DNA from: Phycisphaerales bacterium
GTDB taxonomy: Bacteria; Planctomycetota; Phycisphaerae; Phycisphaerales; UBA1924
DNA: 64,000 bases
Direction: 5' to 3'
Assembly (NCBI GenBank): GCA_040217175.1
Contig: JAVJNT010000002.1
Span: 1,000,001-1,064,000, forward strand
The notes under the pieces are model-generated. The model was not told the DNA's origin. It was given only the letters and a program-made list of their open reading frames with translations, and did not search any database. Shown here in pieces: positions 52,953-62,208 of this stretch (positions are counted from its first letter, which is position 1; each line of letters starts with the position of its first letter). A program made the position numbers and the translations under genes.

Positions 52953-55478
52953 GTGCAGCCCCTTCCTGATCACCCCGTCGCCCCCAGGCCCGGCCGCCGC
53001 CCCGCGCGAACGCGGGCTCTGGTCGCGCTCGCCGCGGGCCTCGCGGGCATGGTCGCGGCGCATGCGATCGGGCTGCAGCATCCCACGTTGCTGTTCTCCG
53101 CGGCCGTCGCCTGCTCGGGGCTGTCGCTCGCGCTGCGCGGCGTCGGCGGGCGGGTGCTGCTCGTGCTCGCCGTCGCGTGCATCGGCGCCGGGCGGATGGC
53201 CGCCGAGACCGCGCCGTCGGCCGACCACCTGCTGCACCGATTGAGCGCACTGCCCTACGACGATGCCGGCCGGCAGCGCGGGCTGGTGCGCCTGACGGCG
53301 GTCGTCACGGACGCGCCCATCAACCCCGACGTCGGCGTGCCCTCCTTCGAGCGCGGCGTGTTCCAGAGCGAGCGATCGGTGCTGCTGGGCAACGCAATCT
53401 CGATCGATACGGGCGATGGCGCGCTGCCCGCACGCGGCCGCGTGCGCGTCAGCGTGAGCGAGGGGCTGGACGCGGCGCCCGCGCTCGTTCCTGGCATGGC
53501 CATCGAGATCACCGGCTGGATCCGCCCGCCGACCGAACCGATGAACCCCGGCCCCGCCCGGCCGCCGCGCGAGCCGATCTGCACCATCGACACCGACGGC
53601 TGGGCGCTCGTTGCCGAGTCCGATCATGGCTCGTTGCTTGCGCCCCCCCGGCGTGCGCAGTACGCGTTGCAGGGTGGCGCGCGACGCGTGCTGCGGCTCG
53701 ACGATGCCGAGAGCGCCGACCCCGCCAGCGCGCTGCTCGCCGCCCTGGTGCTTGGCCAGCGCGACCCGGGCTACGAAGAGGCGTACGACCCCTTCCGCCG
53801 CGTGGGGCTGGCGCACCTGTTGGCCATCTCGGGGCTGCACCTGGCGATCCTGGCCGCCGCGGCCGCGTGGGCGCTGCGCGCCATCGGCCCGGGCTGGCGC
53901 GTGGAAGCCATCGGCGTCGCGGTGGCCGTCGGGCTGCTGCTTGTCATCGTGCCCGCGCGCACGCCCATCGTGCGCGCGGGGGTCATGGTGCTGGCGCTGC
54001 TGGGCGCGCGCGCACTCGGGCGGCGCCACGACCCGCTGGCGGTCTTGGCATGGACGGCCCTGGGCATCGCGCTGTGGAACCCGTACCAGGTCTTCGACCT
54101 GGGCTACCAGCTCAGCTTCGGCCTCGTCGCCACGCTGCTCGCGCTCGCGCCACGCACGCATGCCGTGCTGTTCGAGCGGCGCGCCCCGATCCGCGGCGTC
54201 ATCGAGAAGCCGCCGCCGAACTGGCGGCTGGGCGTGGACTACGGCGCGAACGCCGTGGGCCAGCTCTTCAGCGCTACGCTCTTGTGCTGGATCGTGAGCC
54301 TGCCGTGGATCGCCTGGCGTACGGGCCTGGTCGCGCCGCTCACCGTGCCCGCCACGATCGTCGCGACGCCGCTCATCGCCGTCCTGCTCATCGCCGCGTA
54401 TGCATCGCTGCTGATCGGCACCATCGCGCCGCCGCTGGCCGAGCCGCTGTCGATCGTGCTGCACGCGCTTGCCGAGCTCAACCTCGCCGTCGTCGCGTGG
54501 TTCGACTCGCTGCCCTTCTCGAGCCTCGGGGCCCCCACCGTGAGCGCGGCGCTCGCCATCACCGCGACCCTCACACTGGCGGCGATCACCCACGCGGGCC
54601 GGCGGATCCGATGGAACCACTTGCTGGCGCTCCTCGTCGTCGCCGGCTGGGCAACCGTCGAGATCGTCCGCCCCTGGTCGCGCGAGGCCGTCGCGCTCCA
54701 GCTCGACACGCTGGCCATCGGCGACGGCACCGCCCACCTGCTGCTTTCGGGGGACGAGGCGTAGCTGTGGGACTGCGGCTCGCTCGGCCCCACCGCCGGC
54801 CGCATCGCCGTGCGCGCGGCCGAGGAGGTCCACGGCGGGCGCACCAGCGTCGCGGTGCTGACGCATGCCAACCTCGACCACGCCAATGGTCTGCCCCGCG
54901 CGATCGAACGGCTCGGCATCGCCACGATGTACACCACGCCGCAGGCGCTCGAGGCCGCCAATGGCGGCGGCGTGATGCGCGACGTCTTCGACGCCATCCG
55001 CGCGCAGGGCGTCGCCATCCAGACCGTGACCGCCGGCGACGCCCTGGCGCTCGGCGATGCCACCGGGCTCGTGCTCTGGCCGCCCGCCCACGAACGCTTC
55101 GACGACGCCAACAGCTCATCCATGGTCGTGCGGTGGGAGAGCCCGAGCGGGCACAGCATCCTGCTGACCGGCGACATCGGCGGCGCGGCCCTGGGCCGGC
55201 TCATCGACGAGACCGACCCCGAGCTACTCCGCGTCGACGTGCTCGAGCTTCCCCACCACGGGGCCGACGACGATGATGCGCGACGCCTCGTCGCGATGTC
55301 GCAGGCCCGCGTCGTGATCCAGTCGGCGGGCACCAAGCGCGTCCGCCGAGACCCATGGCGCGACTATCGCTCGCAGGGCCTCTGGCTCGTCACCGGCCGC
55401 GACGGCGCGATCCGTATCGGCTCGGGCGACGCGCTCGCGGCGTCGACGACGCGCCGGGGCGAACTGCTCGGCAACTAG
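52953..55478 (+). pseudogene. comEC: comEC (DNA-uptake channel) interrupted by one in-frame amber codon
   Basis: 841 codons open apart from TAG at 54762-54764 (codon 604). The upstream part has the ComEC N-terminal (about 100-220), then the membrane competence domain with ALVLGQRDPG and RVGLAHLLAISGLHLAILAA and about ten hydrophobic segments. After the stop the same frame continues with the metallo-beta-lactamase domain: LWDCGSLG, THANLDHANG (HxxxDH), LTGDIGGAAL, LELPHHGADDDD. All residues needed for the nuclease-like domain look intact. The stop sits inside the first strand of that domain. Possible explanations: a recent mutation, a sequence error, or amber readthrough. Start is GTG 52953. 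Confidence 0.85.
54810..55478 (+). CDS. ComEC metallo-beta-lactamase domain, possible separate translation
   Basis: 222 residues from GTG 54810 if translation reinitiates 45 bases after the amber. It would lack the first strand (LWDCGSLG) but keep the metal ligands of THANLDHANG, GDIGG and PHHGADD. ComEC is usually one chain, so this is listed only as a possible product of the interrupted gene. Confidence 0.4.
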   Translation: MRAAEEVHGGRTSVAVLTHANLDHANGLPRAIERLGIATMYTTPQALEAANGGGVMRDVFDAIRAQGVAIQTVTAGDALALGDATGLVLWPPAHERFDDANSSSMVVRWESPSGHSILLTGDIGGAALGRLIDETDPELLRVDVLELPHHGADDDDARRLVAMSQARVVIQSAGTKRVRRDPWRDYRSQGLWLVTGRDGAIRIGSGDALAASTTRRGELLGN

Positions 55479-56788
55479 TCGACGATGCGCACGGTCTTGC
55501 GGACGTCGACGCGCCTCCGCCACACGGCGCCGGTCATCGGCGAGCCGTGGGGAACGATGGCGATCCAGCCCGTCCCGCGGAGCTCGACCTCGTCCGCGGC
55601 GATGCCCGTGGCATCGACCCGCCCAACGGGGCCGTTGCTCGAGTACGTCTGCTCGTCCCGCGGCGCGCCGCGGGTGCGCTGGTTGGTCGTGTTCATCGAG
55701 ACGCCCGCGATGGGGCCCCGTGGATCGTGCACCATGTCCGCGGGCACCCCGTCCACCGTGAGCGACTCGGGCTGGAACCACACCCGGAGCACTGCAGGGC
55801 TCGGCACGCTGATGTTGCCGCGGTGGTCGGCCCCGAAGCCGAAGCGGAACGAGCCACCCTCGCGGCGGCTCACGACCGCGGGCGCTGCCAGCCACGCGTC
55901 GAGCATGCCCGCGTAGTACCGCTCGATGGCGTTGGCGGGCACGCGTCCGGCGAGCGCCGTCACGTCGAGCCAGCCCTCGGCCTCGCTGGCCATGTAGCCG
56001 TTGGCCTCGCGCTGGTCGAGCATGCCTCGGAAGAGCGCCTCGGTCTCTGCCGGCGTCAGCGTGCGTGTCAGCAGCTCGGCCCACTCGTGACGCGTGAAGC
56101 CCCGCGGCGCGGCAATGACCTCCTTCACCAGCGCTCCGGTCGGCAGGTAGGGCATGTACTTCGCCGAGCCTCGCGAGAGCAGACCGATGCTGGCGAACGA
56201 CACGACGACGATCGCCGCCCCCGCCACGATCATGGGCACGATGACGCGGCGCGTGCCCTTGATGATGGACGTCGATGCACGCAGGTCCGCACCGCACTCG
56301 GGACACGCTTCATAGCCACCATCGGGCGCGCCGGCGAGGTCGTACTGGCACGCCCGGCAGCGGGGCTCCTCGCCACGCCGTACCACGGAGAGCCCCATGA
56401 GCACCATGCCGGTGACCATCAATCCCATGTGCGAATTCGAGATGATGCCGACCAGCACGCTGCCGCTCCGCCCGGTCGACAGGCCGGTGAACGCAACCAT
56501 CCAGCCGACGACGAATGGGAAGGCCAGCATCGCCAGACCAATGCGGACCGGCGTTCGCGCGAGCGTGTTCAGGACCCGCTGCCGACCGGGCGTGTCCCGG
56601 TCGCTCGCGAGCCAGTGCTTGGCTACCGAGCACGCGTAGACCCAAAGCCCGAGGACGACGACGATCACGGGCCACGCCCACCGCCGACTGCCGCCGCCCA
56701 CCCACGCCGCCGGCAGCGCCAGCCAGACGACGGCGCCGAGCATCAGCAGCAGCACCGGCCAGAGTGGCATCCTCGATCGGCGGGACAT
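55475..56788 (-). CDS. Zinc-ribbon membrane protein, function unknown
   Basis: 437 residues. Four membrane segments sit in the first 140 residues (LLLMLGAVVWLALPAAWVGG, WPVIVVVLGLWVYACS, LAMLAFPFVVGWMVAFTGLS, MGLMVTGMVLMGLSVV), followed by a ribbon CRACQYDLAGAPDGG...CPECGADL. Another hydrophobic helix (VIVPMIVAGAAIVVVSFASI) and a 240-residue globular part follow, including FRFGFGADHRGNISV. The ribbon-membrane combination also occurs at 26073. Function is unknown. It converges on comEC, overlapping its stop by four bases. Confidence 0.6.
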   Translation of the reverse strand: MSRRSRMPLWPVLLLMLGAVVWLALPAAWVGGGSRRWAWPVIVVVLGLWVYACSVAKHWLASDRDTPGRQRVLNTLARTPVRIGLAMLAFPFVVGWMVAFTGLSTGRSGSVLVGIISNSHMGLMVTGMVLMGLSVVRRGEEPRCRACQYDLAGAPDGGYEACPECGADLRASTSIIKGTRRVIVPMIVAGAAIVVVSFASIGLLSRGSAKYMPYLPTGALVKEVIAAPRGFTRHEWAELLTRTLTPAETEALFRGMLDQREANGYMASEAEGWLDVTALAGRVPANAIERYYAGMLDAWLAAPAVVSRREGGSFRFGFGADHRGNISVPSPAVLRVWFQPESLTVDGVPADMVHDPRGPIAGVSMNTTNQRTRGAPRDEQTYSSNGPVGRVDATGIAADEVELRGTGWIAIVPHGSPMTGAVWRRRVDVRKTVRIVD

Positions 56789-56836
56789 GCCCGGAGTCTA
56801 ACCGACACGGGAGCCACGCCCTCCATATCCTTGTTG

Positions 56837-58825
56837 GTGACACAGACTCCGACCAAAGCAACCGCTGCCACCCGTCCGCCCCAAGCCGCGAGCGGCGACT
56901 GGACCATCGCCGACTCGACCGATCTCTATGGCATCGATCGCTGGGGCGCGGGCTACTTCGCCGCGGGCGAGGACGGCCGGATGCGCGTGACCCCCCGGGG
57001 GCCCGACGGCCCGAGCATCGACCTGGGCGAGGTGGTCGCGGGCCTGCGCGAGCGAGGGCTGTGGGCGCCGGTGCTGCTGCGCTTCAACGACGTGATGGAC
57101 CACCGCATGGGCCGCCTCCGCGAGGCGTTCGACGCCGCGATCAAGGACGAGGGCTACCAGGGCAGCTATGAGGCCGTCTACCCCATCAAGGTCAACCAGC
57201 AGCGCAGCGTCTGCGAGCAGATCAAGCAGGCCGCGAACACCTACGGATTCGGACTCGAGGCCGGCAGCAAGCCCGAACTCCTCGCCGTCCTCGCCCTCAC
57301 GGCCGACAGCCCGAACATCCCGATCGTCTGCAATGGCTTCAAGGACGAGGAGTACATCGAGACGGTCGTTCTGGCCAGCCGCATCCGCGAGCGCATCTAC
57401 CCGATCGTCGAGCGGCCCAGCGACCTCGACCTGATCATCCGCATCGCACGCGAGCACGGCGTGACGCCCCGCATCGGCGTGCGCATCAAGCCCAGCGCCA
57501 AGGGCATGGGCCGCTGGCAGGGCTCGGCCGGCGAGGCGGCCAAGTTCGGCCTGACCGCCGCCCAGCTCATGGAAGCGCTCGACAAGCTGCGCGACGCAAG
57601 CATGCTCGAGTGCCTGCAGGTCGTGCACTTCCACATCGGAAGCCAGGTGTGCGACATCATCAGCTTCAAGGCGGCCATCACCGAGCTCGCGTGGACCTAC
57701 GCCGAGCTGCGCCGCATGGGCGCGGGCGTCACGCACATCAACGTCGGCGGCGGGCTTGGCGTCGACTACGACGGCAGCCGCAGCGCCAGCGACAGCAGCG
57801 TGAACTACGACCTGCGCGAGTACGCCGCCGACATCGTGTACCGCATCAAGGTCGTCTGCGACGAGGCCGACCAGCCACACCCCAACATCTTCAGCGAGAG
57901 CGGTCGCGCCATGGTCGCCCACGGCAGCATGCTGGTCGTCGACGTCCTTGCCTCCAGCGGCCTGCCCGGCCCCGTCGACGTGCAGGTCGTGCGTACGCAG
58001 CTCGACGCGATGGACGACGCGCCGCGCCCGGTCGTCGACCTGCTCAACACCTACGAGGCGATGGAAGGAGGCCGCATCGGCGAGCTGTGCCACGATGCGC
58101 TCGCCGCACGCGACGAGGCCATCGCACTGTTCCAGTACGGCCGCCTGAGCCTTGACATGCGCGCCACCGCCGAGCGGCTGTTCAAGTCCATCGCCGCCGG
58201 CCTGTTGGTCAGGCCCGACGCCGTCGACGACGACGAGATCCTGGTCGAGGACGTGCGCCCGCTGGCCGGCGTGGTGCGCGAGACGTTCTTCTGCAACTTC
58301 AGCCTGTTCCAGTCGATGCCCGACGCGTGGGCCATCGACCAGCTCTTCCCCGTCGCGCCCATCCGCAGGCTCAACGAGCGGCCGACGCGCCGCGGCATCC
58401 TGGCCGACATGACCTGCGACAGCGACGGCGCCATCAAGCGCTTCCCCGCGACCGACGGCGGCCCCTACGACGACGCCCTGCTGCTGCACGACATCAAGGA
58501 CGACGAGCACTACGAGGTCGGCATCTTCCTCGTCGGCGCCTACCAGGAAGTTCTGGGAGACCTGCACAACCTCTTCGGCGATACCCATGCCGTGCACATC
58601 GAGCTCGACGACGATCGCGGCTCGTGGGCCATCGCCGAGGTGGTCGAGGGTGACACCGTCAAGGAAGTGCTGGGCTACCTGCAGTACGACGACAACGAGC
58701 TCCGCCGGGCCATGCGCAAGGACGTGGAGAAGGCCGTGCGCACGGGCACGCTCACCGTCGCCGACGGCGCCGCCCTCATGCGTTACTACGAGAACGGCCT
58801 AGCCGGCTACACGTATCTCGAATAG
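56837..58825 (+). CDS. speA: Biosynthetic arginine decarboxylase
   Basis: 662 residues from GTG 56837; TTG codons just upstream are possible starts. PLP enzyme that makes agmatine from arginine, first step to putrescine. An unusual about 30-residue Ala/Thr start precedes YGIDRWGAGYF. Catalytic Lys is in AVYPIKVNQQRSV. Other landmarks are GLEAGSKPELL, HFHIGSQVCDI, NVGGGLGVDYDGS (PLP phosphate loop), SGRAMVAHGS and the C-terminal ALMRYYENGLAGYTYLE. It is full length. Neither speB nor aguA is next to it; thiL follows 30 bases on. Confidence 0.95.
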   Translation: MTQTPTKATAATRPPQAASGDWTIADSTDLYGIDRWGAGYFAAGEDGRMRVTPRGPDGPSIDLGEVVAGLRERGLWAPVLLRFNDVMDHRMGRLREAFDAAIKDEGYQGSYEAVYPIKVNQQRSVCEQIKQAANTYGFGLEAGSKPELLAVLALTADSPNIPIVCNGFKDEEYIETVVLASRIRERIYPIVERPSDLDLIIRIAREHGVTPRIGVRIKPSAKGMGRWQGSAGEAAKFGLTAAQLMEALDKLRDASMLECLQVVHFHIGSQVCDIISFKAAITELAWTYAELRRMGAGVTHINVGGGLGVDYDGSRSASDSSVNYDLREYAADIVYRIKVVCDEADQPHPNIFSESGRAMVAHGSMLVVDVLASSGLPGPVDVQVVRTQLDAMDDAPRPVVDLLNTYEAMEGGRIGELCHDALAARDEAIALFQYGRLSLDMRATAERLFKSIAAGLLVRPDAVDDDEILVEDVRPLAGVVRETFFCNFSLFQSMPDAWAIDQLFPVAPIRRLNERPTRRGILADMTCDSDGAIKRFPATDGGPYDDALLLHDIKDDEHYEVGIFLVGAYQEVLGDLHNLFGDTHAVHIELDDDRGSWAIAEVVEGDTVKEVLGYLQYDDNELRRAMRKDVEKAVRTGTLTVADGAALMRYYENGLAGYTYLE

Positions 58826-58855
58826 GAGCCGCTCGAAAAGGAGCCCCGAAGAGCC

Positions 58856-59743
58856 GTGCGAGAGCGAGAGCTGCTCCAACGCATCGCCAGCCGTTCGGCC
58901 GACCTGCCCGCCAGCTTCGGCCGCGTGCTCGTCGGCCCGGGCGACGACTGCGCCGTCATCGCGGCCGACCCACACCCGCTGCTGCTGACGACCGACCACC
59001 TAGTGCAGCACCGCCACTTCGACGACGACCTGCCGCTCGAGCTCGTCGCGCGGAAGGCGATGCTGCGCTCGGTCAGCGACATCGCCGCCATGGCCGGTGC
59101 GCCGGCCTGGGCGCTCGCGACGGCCCTGCTGCCCGTCGGCTATGCGCACGCAGACGAGCTGTTCGACCACATGGCCCGGTTTGCGCGTGAGTTCGGTTGC
59201 CCCCTGGTGGGCGGCGACATCGCCAGCCTGCCGCCCGAGAGCAACGGCCCGATCTCCCTCACCGTCACCGTCGGCGGCCACGCGGCGCGACCCGTCCTGC
59301 GGAGCGGCGTACGCGCGGGCGACGCCGTGTACGCCACCGGCGTGCTCGGTGGCTCACTGCGCAACCAGCGACACGCCAAGGCCGAGCCCCGCGTCGCGCT
59401 CGCGCAACACGTAGCCGGACACCTCACCGCCATGATCGACCTCTCCGACGGCCTGGGCATCGACGCCGCGCGCATCGCGAGAGCCTCGAACGTCCGCCTC
59501 GAGCTCGATGCGGATGCAATCCCCGTGCATCCAGACGCCGACGGCCTCGAAGCCGCACTCGGCGACGGCGAGGACTACGAGCTGCTCTTCACGGCTCCCG
59601 AGGACGCACCCATCCCAGCCGAATTCGAGGGCACGCCCATCACGCGCATCGGCCGCGCCGTCTCGGGTGAGCCGGCCGCGATCCTGGTCATGCCCGACGG
59701 CTCCCGTCGCGACGTCTCGGCCCAAGGATTCGAGCATGGCTGA
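58856..59743 (+). CDS. thiL: Thiamine-monophosphate kinase
   Basis: 295 residues from GTG 58856. It phosphorylates thiamine monophosphate to the active pyrophosphate with ATP. The start carries VGPGDDCAVIA (metal site); TTDHLVQ, KAMLRSVSDIAAM (second Asp set) and GYAHADELFDHM follow. The glycine-rich VGGDIASL is the ATP site, and MIDLSDGLGIDAARIA holds the third metal-binding Asp. The C-terminal part ends in GDGEDYELLF and a beta domain. Its last bases overlap tsaE by 8. Confidence 0.93.
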   Translation: MRERELLQRIASRSADLPASFGRVLVGPGDDCAVIAADPHPLLLTTDHLVQHRHFDDDLPLELVARKAMLRSVSDIAAMAGAPAWALATALLPVGYAHADELFDHMARFAREFGCPLVGGDIASLPPESNGPISLTVTVGGHAARPVLRSGVRAGDAVYATGVLGGSLRNQRHAKAEPRVALAQHVAGHLTAMIDLSDGLGIDAARIARASNVRLELDADAIPVHPDADGLEAALGDGEDYELLFTAPEDAPIPAEFEGTPITRIGRAVSGEPAAILVMPDGSRRDVSAQGFEHG

Positions 59744-60374
59744 GCACGCGCTCGAGACCAACTCGCCCCAAGAGACCGAGGCCTGGGCGGCCGCGTTCGC
59801 GGCGACCCTCGCCGCCGGCGACCTGCTCGCGCTCGAGGGCGACTTGGGGGCGGGCAAGACCACGCTCGTGCGCGGCCTGGCCAAGGGCCTGGGCATCGAC
59901 CCCGGGCTCGTCTCGAGCCCGACCTTCGCGCTCATGAACGAGTACGAGGGAGGGCGGCTCACGCTCGTGCACATCGACGCCTACCGCATGACCGGGCCCG
60001 AAGAGCTCGCCGGCCTGGGCTGGGATCGCCTGCTCGAAGATCCCTCGGTCGTCATCGCCTTGGAGTGGCCAAGCCGCGTCGAGGGCTCGCTGCCGCCCCA
60101 TCGAACCACGACGATCGCTCTGGAGCACGTTGGTGACGGCGAGCGATCCATCACCGTGACGCCCAAGCGCGGCTGGGCGACCTGCCCGACCACCGGAAGG
60201 CGTGTGCCACCCGACAGCCCCACCTGGCCCTTCGTCGACGAGCGGGCCCAGCTGGCGGACCTCCACGGCTGGTTCGCCGGCAAGCACACGATCAGCCGCC
60301 CGGTCGATCCCGAACGCGACGACCTTTCGGATATCCCCCACGCGCCCGGCGACGAGGCCGAGCCTCGGTCGTAA
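59736..60374 (+). CDS. tsaE: TsaE ATPase fused to a degenerate YacG-like (DUF329) domain
   Basis: 212 residues from ATG 59736. TsaE is the ATPase of the t6A37 tRNA modification complex with TsaB and TsaD. Walker A is GDLGAGKT (35-42); SSPTFALMNEYEGG and HIDAYRM follow, with Glu110-Trp111-Pro112 in the ALEWPSR block. From about residue 148 the sequence leaves the TsaE fold and reads as a YacG/DUF329 zinc ribbon in decay: CPTTGRRVP for CPxCGxxV, then PFVDERAQLADLHGWFAGK for PFCSxRCxxxDLxxW. Three of four Cys are replaced, so zinc is probably not bound. A standalone YacG inhibits gyrase. Confidence 0.85.
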   Translation: MAEHALETNSPQETEAWAAAFAATLAAGDLLALEGDLGAGKTTLVRGLAKGLGIDPGLVSSPTFALMNEYEGGRLTLVHIDAYRMTGPEELAGLGWDRLLEDPSVVIALEWPSRVEGSLPPHRTTTIALEHVGDGERSITVTPKRGWATCPTTGRRVPPDSPTWPFVDERAQLADLHGWFAGKHTISRPVDPERDDLSDIPHAPGDEAEPRS

Positions 60375-60459
60375 GCACGCGGACCTTCCCGAAGCGCCCA
60401 CGGGCCTGGTCCGCAAGCTCACGCTCGCGGCTCGGAAAGAACCGCCGTACCCTCCCCGA

Positions 60460-61173
60460 ATGCTCGCAACCCTCCATCTGCTCGCCCAGACCGACGCCCC
60501 GACCGCGAGCGCGTGGTCGCTCTTCGTCCAGTCGATCGACGTCTTCACGCTCATCCTGGTCGTCGGTTCCGTCGCGGGCGTAGCCCTGCTCGTGCAGTGC
60601 GTGCTCGAGATCCGCCGTGACAACCTCCTGCCCGAGAGCGAGGTCGGGCGGCTCGACACGCTGACGGCATCGGGCCCACGATCCGAACTCGTCAGCTACC
60701 TCCGGACGCGCACCTCGTTCCCCGCCCTGGTGCTCAAGAGCATGCTGAGCGCCGAAGACGCCGCGGGCCAGGCCAACCTCAGCAGCGCCGCCGCGCGGGA
60801 GGCCGCCCAGCTCGAGGCGGACGCCCAGTGCGCCCGCTGGTTGCGGCGCATCGAGCCGCTGGCGACCATCGGCAACCTGGCGCCGCTTGTCGGCCTGGCC
60901 GGCACGGTCTGGGGCATGATCCTCGCGTTCACCACCATCGGGGCCGAGGGCGGCGCCGCCGGTCCGGCCCAGCTTTCGCTGGGCATCAGCAAGGCGCTGT
61001 TCCACACGCTGCTGGGCCTGTGCCTGGCCGTCCCCGCGCTCGTTGCATACAGCATCCTCCGCGCGCGCGTCGACCGGCTGTGCGATCGGGCCACGAGCGT
61101 CACCACGCCGCTGGTCGAGCGCGTCGCCCGGCGAATCGGCGAAAACGACCAACCCCACGGATCCGACGCATGA
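60460..61173 (+). CDS. exbB: ExbB/TolQ-type proton channel subunit
   Basis: 237 residues from ATG 60460. Three membrane segments are visible: the first in IDVFTLILVVGSVAGVALLV, the others in IEPLATIGNLAPLVGLAGTVWGMILAF and SLGISKALFHTLLGLCLAVPALVAY. The long cytoplasmic loop between them and the ATIGNLAPLVGLAGTVWGMI/F motif are typical of MotA/TolQ/ExbB. It forms the H+ channel that energises outer-membrane transport. The stop overlaps the next gene (exbD-like). Confidence 0.92.
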   Translation: MLATLHLLAQTDAPTASAWSLFVQSIDVFTLILVVGSVAGVALLVQCVLEIRRDNLLPESEVGRLDTLTASGPRSELVSYLRTRTSFPALVLKSMLSAEDAAGQANLSSAAAREAAQLEADAQCARWLRRIEPLATIGNLAPLVGLAGTVWGMILAFTTIGAEGGAAGPAQLSLGISKALFHTLLGLCLAVPALVAYSILRARVDRLCDRATSVTTPLVERVARRIGENDQPHGSDA

Positions 61174-61592
61174 GGCGCCGCCGGCACAGCAGCAACGGCG
61201 CCGGGCACCCGAACCTCACGCCCATGATCGACGTGGTCATGTGCCTGATCGTCTTCTACCTGCTCGTGGGCCAGCTCGCCAGCGACCAGCGCAGCGACCT
61301 CACGCTGCCGCGCTCGGGCACGGGCGACGAGGCCCAGGAAGCTCAGGCCGCGTTCGTGAACGTCCGCCTCGACGACGACCGCCTCGCGCTCGACGTCGAC
61401 GGCGCGCCGGTGCCCCTAGCACAGCTCGGCCGCACGGTGCGCGCCGCGCCGTCGGTCCACCTACGCGCCGATGCGGCGCTGCCCTACGAGCGTCTCTCGC
61501 CCGTGCTTGGCGAGCTGCGCCGCGCAGGCGTGCGGTCCGTGCGCGTCGCGACCGAGCAGACCACCATCACACCCTTTGCCGGTGGGTCCTGA
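61170..61592 (+). CDS. exbD: ExbD/TolR-type protein, first copy
   Basis: 140 residues from ATG 61170, overlapping exbB (ATGA). A short basic start and NLTPMIDVVMCLIVFYLLVG (Asp in the membrane helix binds H+) precede a periplasmic TolR-like fold (FVNVRLDDDRLALDVDGAPV, HLRADAALPYERLSPVLGELRRAG). It partners ExbB in the energising complex. Confidence 0.9.
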   Translation: MRRRRHSSNGAGHPNLTPMIDVVMCLIVFYLLVGQLASDQRSDLTLPRSGTGDEAQEAQAAFVNVRLDDDRLALDVDGAPVPLAQLGRTVRAAPSVHLRADAALPYERLSPVLGELRRAGVRSVRVATEQTTITPFAGGS

Positions 61593-61595
61593 CCC

Positions 61596-62039
61596 ATGCG
61601 ACGCGCACGAGACCCCAAGCACGTCTACGGTCCAAACCTCGCGCCCATGGTCGACGTGGTGCTCGTCATCCTCATCTTCTTCATGGCGTCCATCGTGTTC
61701 GTCGGGCCCGAGTGGTTCCTGCCTGCGGCCATCCCCGGCCAGCGCACCCAGGCCGAGCAAGCAACGCCCGACCCCTTCGCACTGCCCGACCCGACGCTGA
61801 ACGTGCGCGTCTCGCTCGTCGACGGCGCACCCGTGGTCTCGGGCCTGGGCGCAGGACGGGTCTCGCTGGACGACTTCGAGCCCCACGCGCGCACGCAGCT
61901 TACCGGGCTCGATCCCTCGGCCATCAAGGTCCGCCTGGGAGCCGAGGCCGGCGTTGTGTGGCAGCACGTCGTCACGGCCCAAGACGTGCTCACGCGCGTT
62001 GGCGTGCGCCAGATCGCGCTGGATACCCCGTCTCGCTGA
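61596..62039 (+). CDS. ExbD/TolR-type protein, second copy
   Basis: 147 residues, three bases after the first copy. LAPMVDVVLVILIFFMASIVF has the membrane Asp after a basic start. The periplasmic part differs strongly from the first copy (VRLGAEAGVVWQHVVTAQDVL), as in other bacteria where two ExbD paralogues may form a heteromeric stator. The preceding exbB and exbD are tightly packed, so one transcript is likely. No TonB follows. Confidence 0.85.
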   Translation: MRRARDPKHVYGPNLAPMVDVVLVILIFFMASIVFVGPEWFLPAAIPGQRTQAEQATPDPFALPDPTLNVRVSLVDGAPVVSGLGAGRVSLDDFEPHARTQLTGLDPSAIKVRLGAEAGVVWQHVVTAQDVLTRVGVRQIALDTPSR

Positions 62040-62208
62040 CGGTGCCCCGCTCGGCGAACATCCTGGTACGAGTGTTGCTATTGGGCACCGCACTTCCGCC
62101 CGGGCACGCCTCGGTCGGCCGTCGCAGAATCGGCGAACCCAGTTCGGGCCAGAGGTGGCCCGTTCAGGCTCTCGAGAGCCCCAGACGGCGGTTCGAAGAG
62201 GAGAGAAG

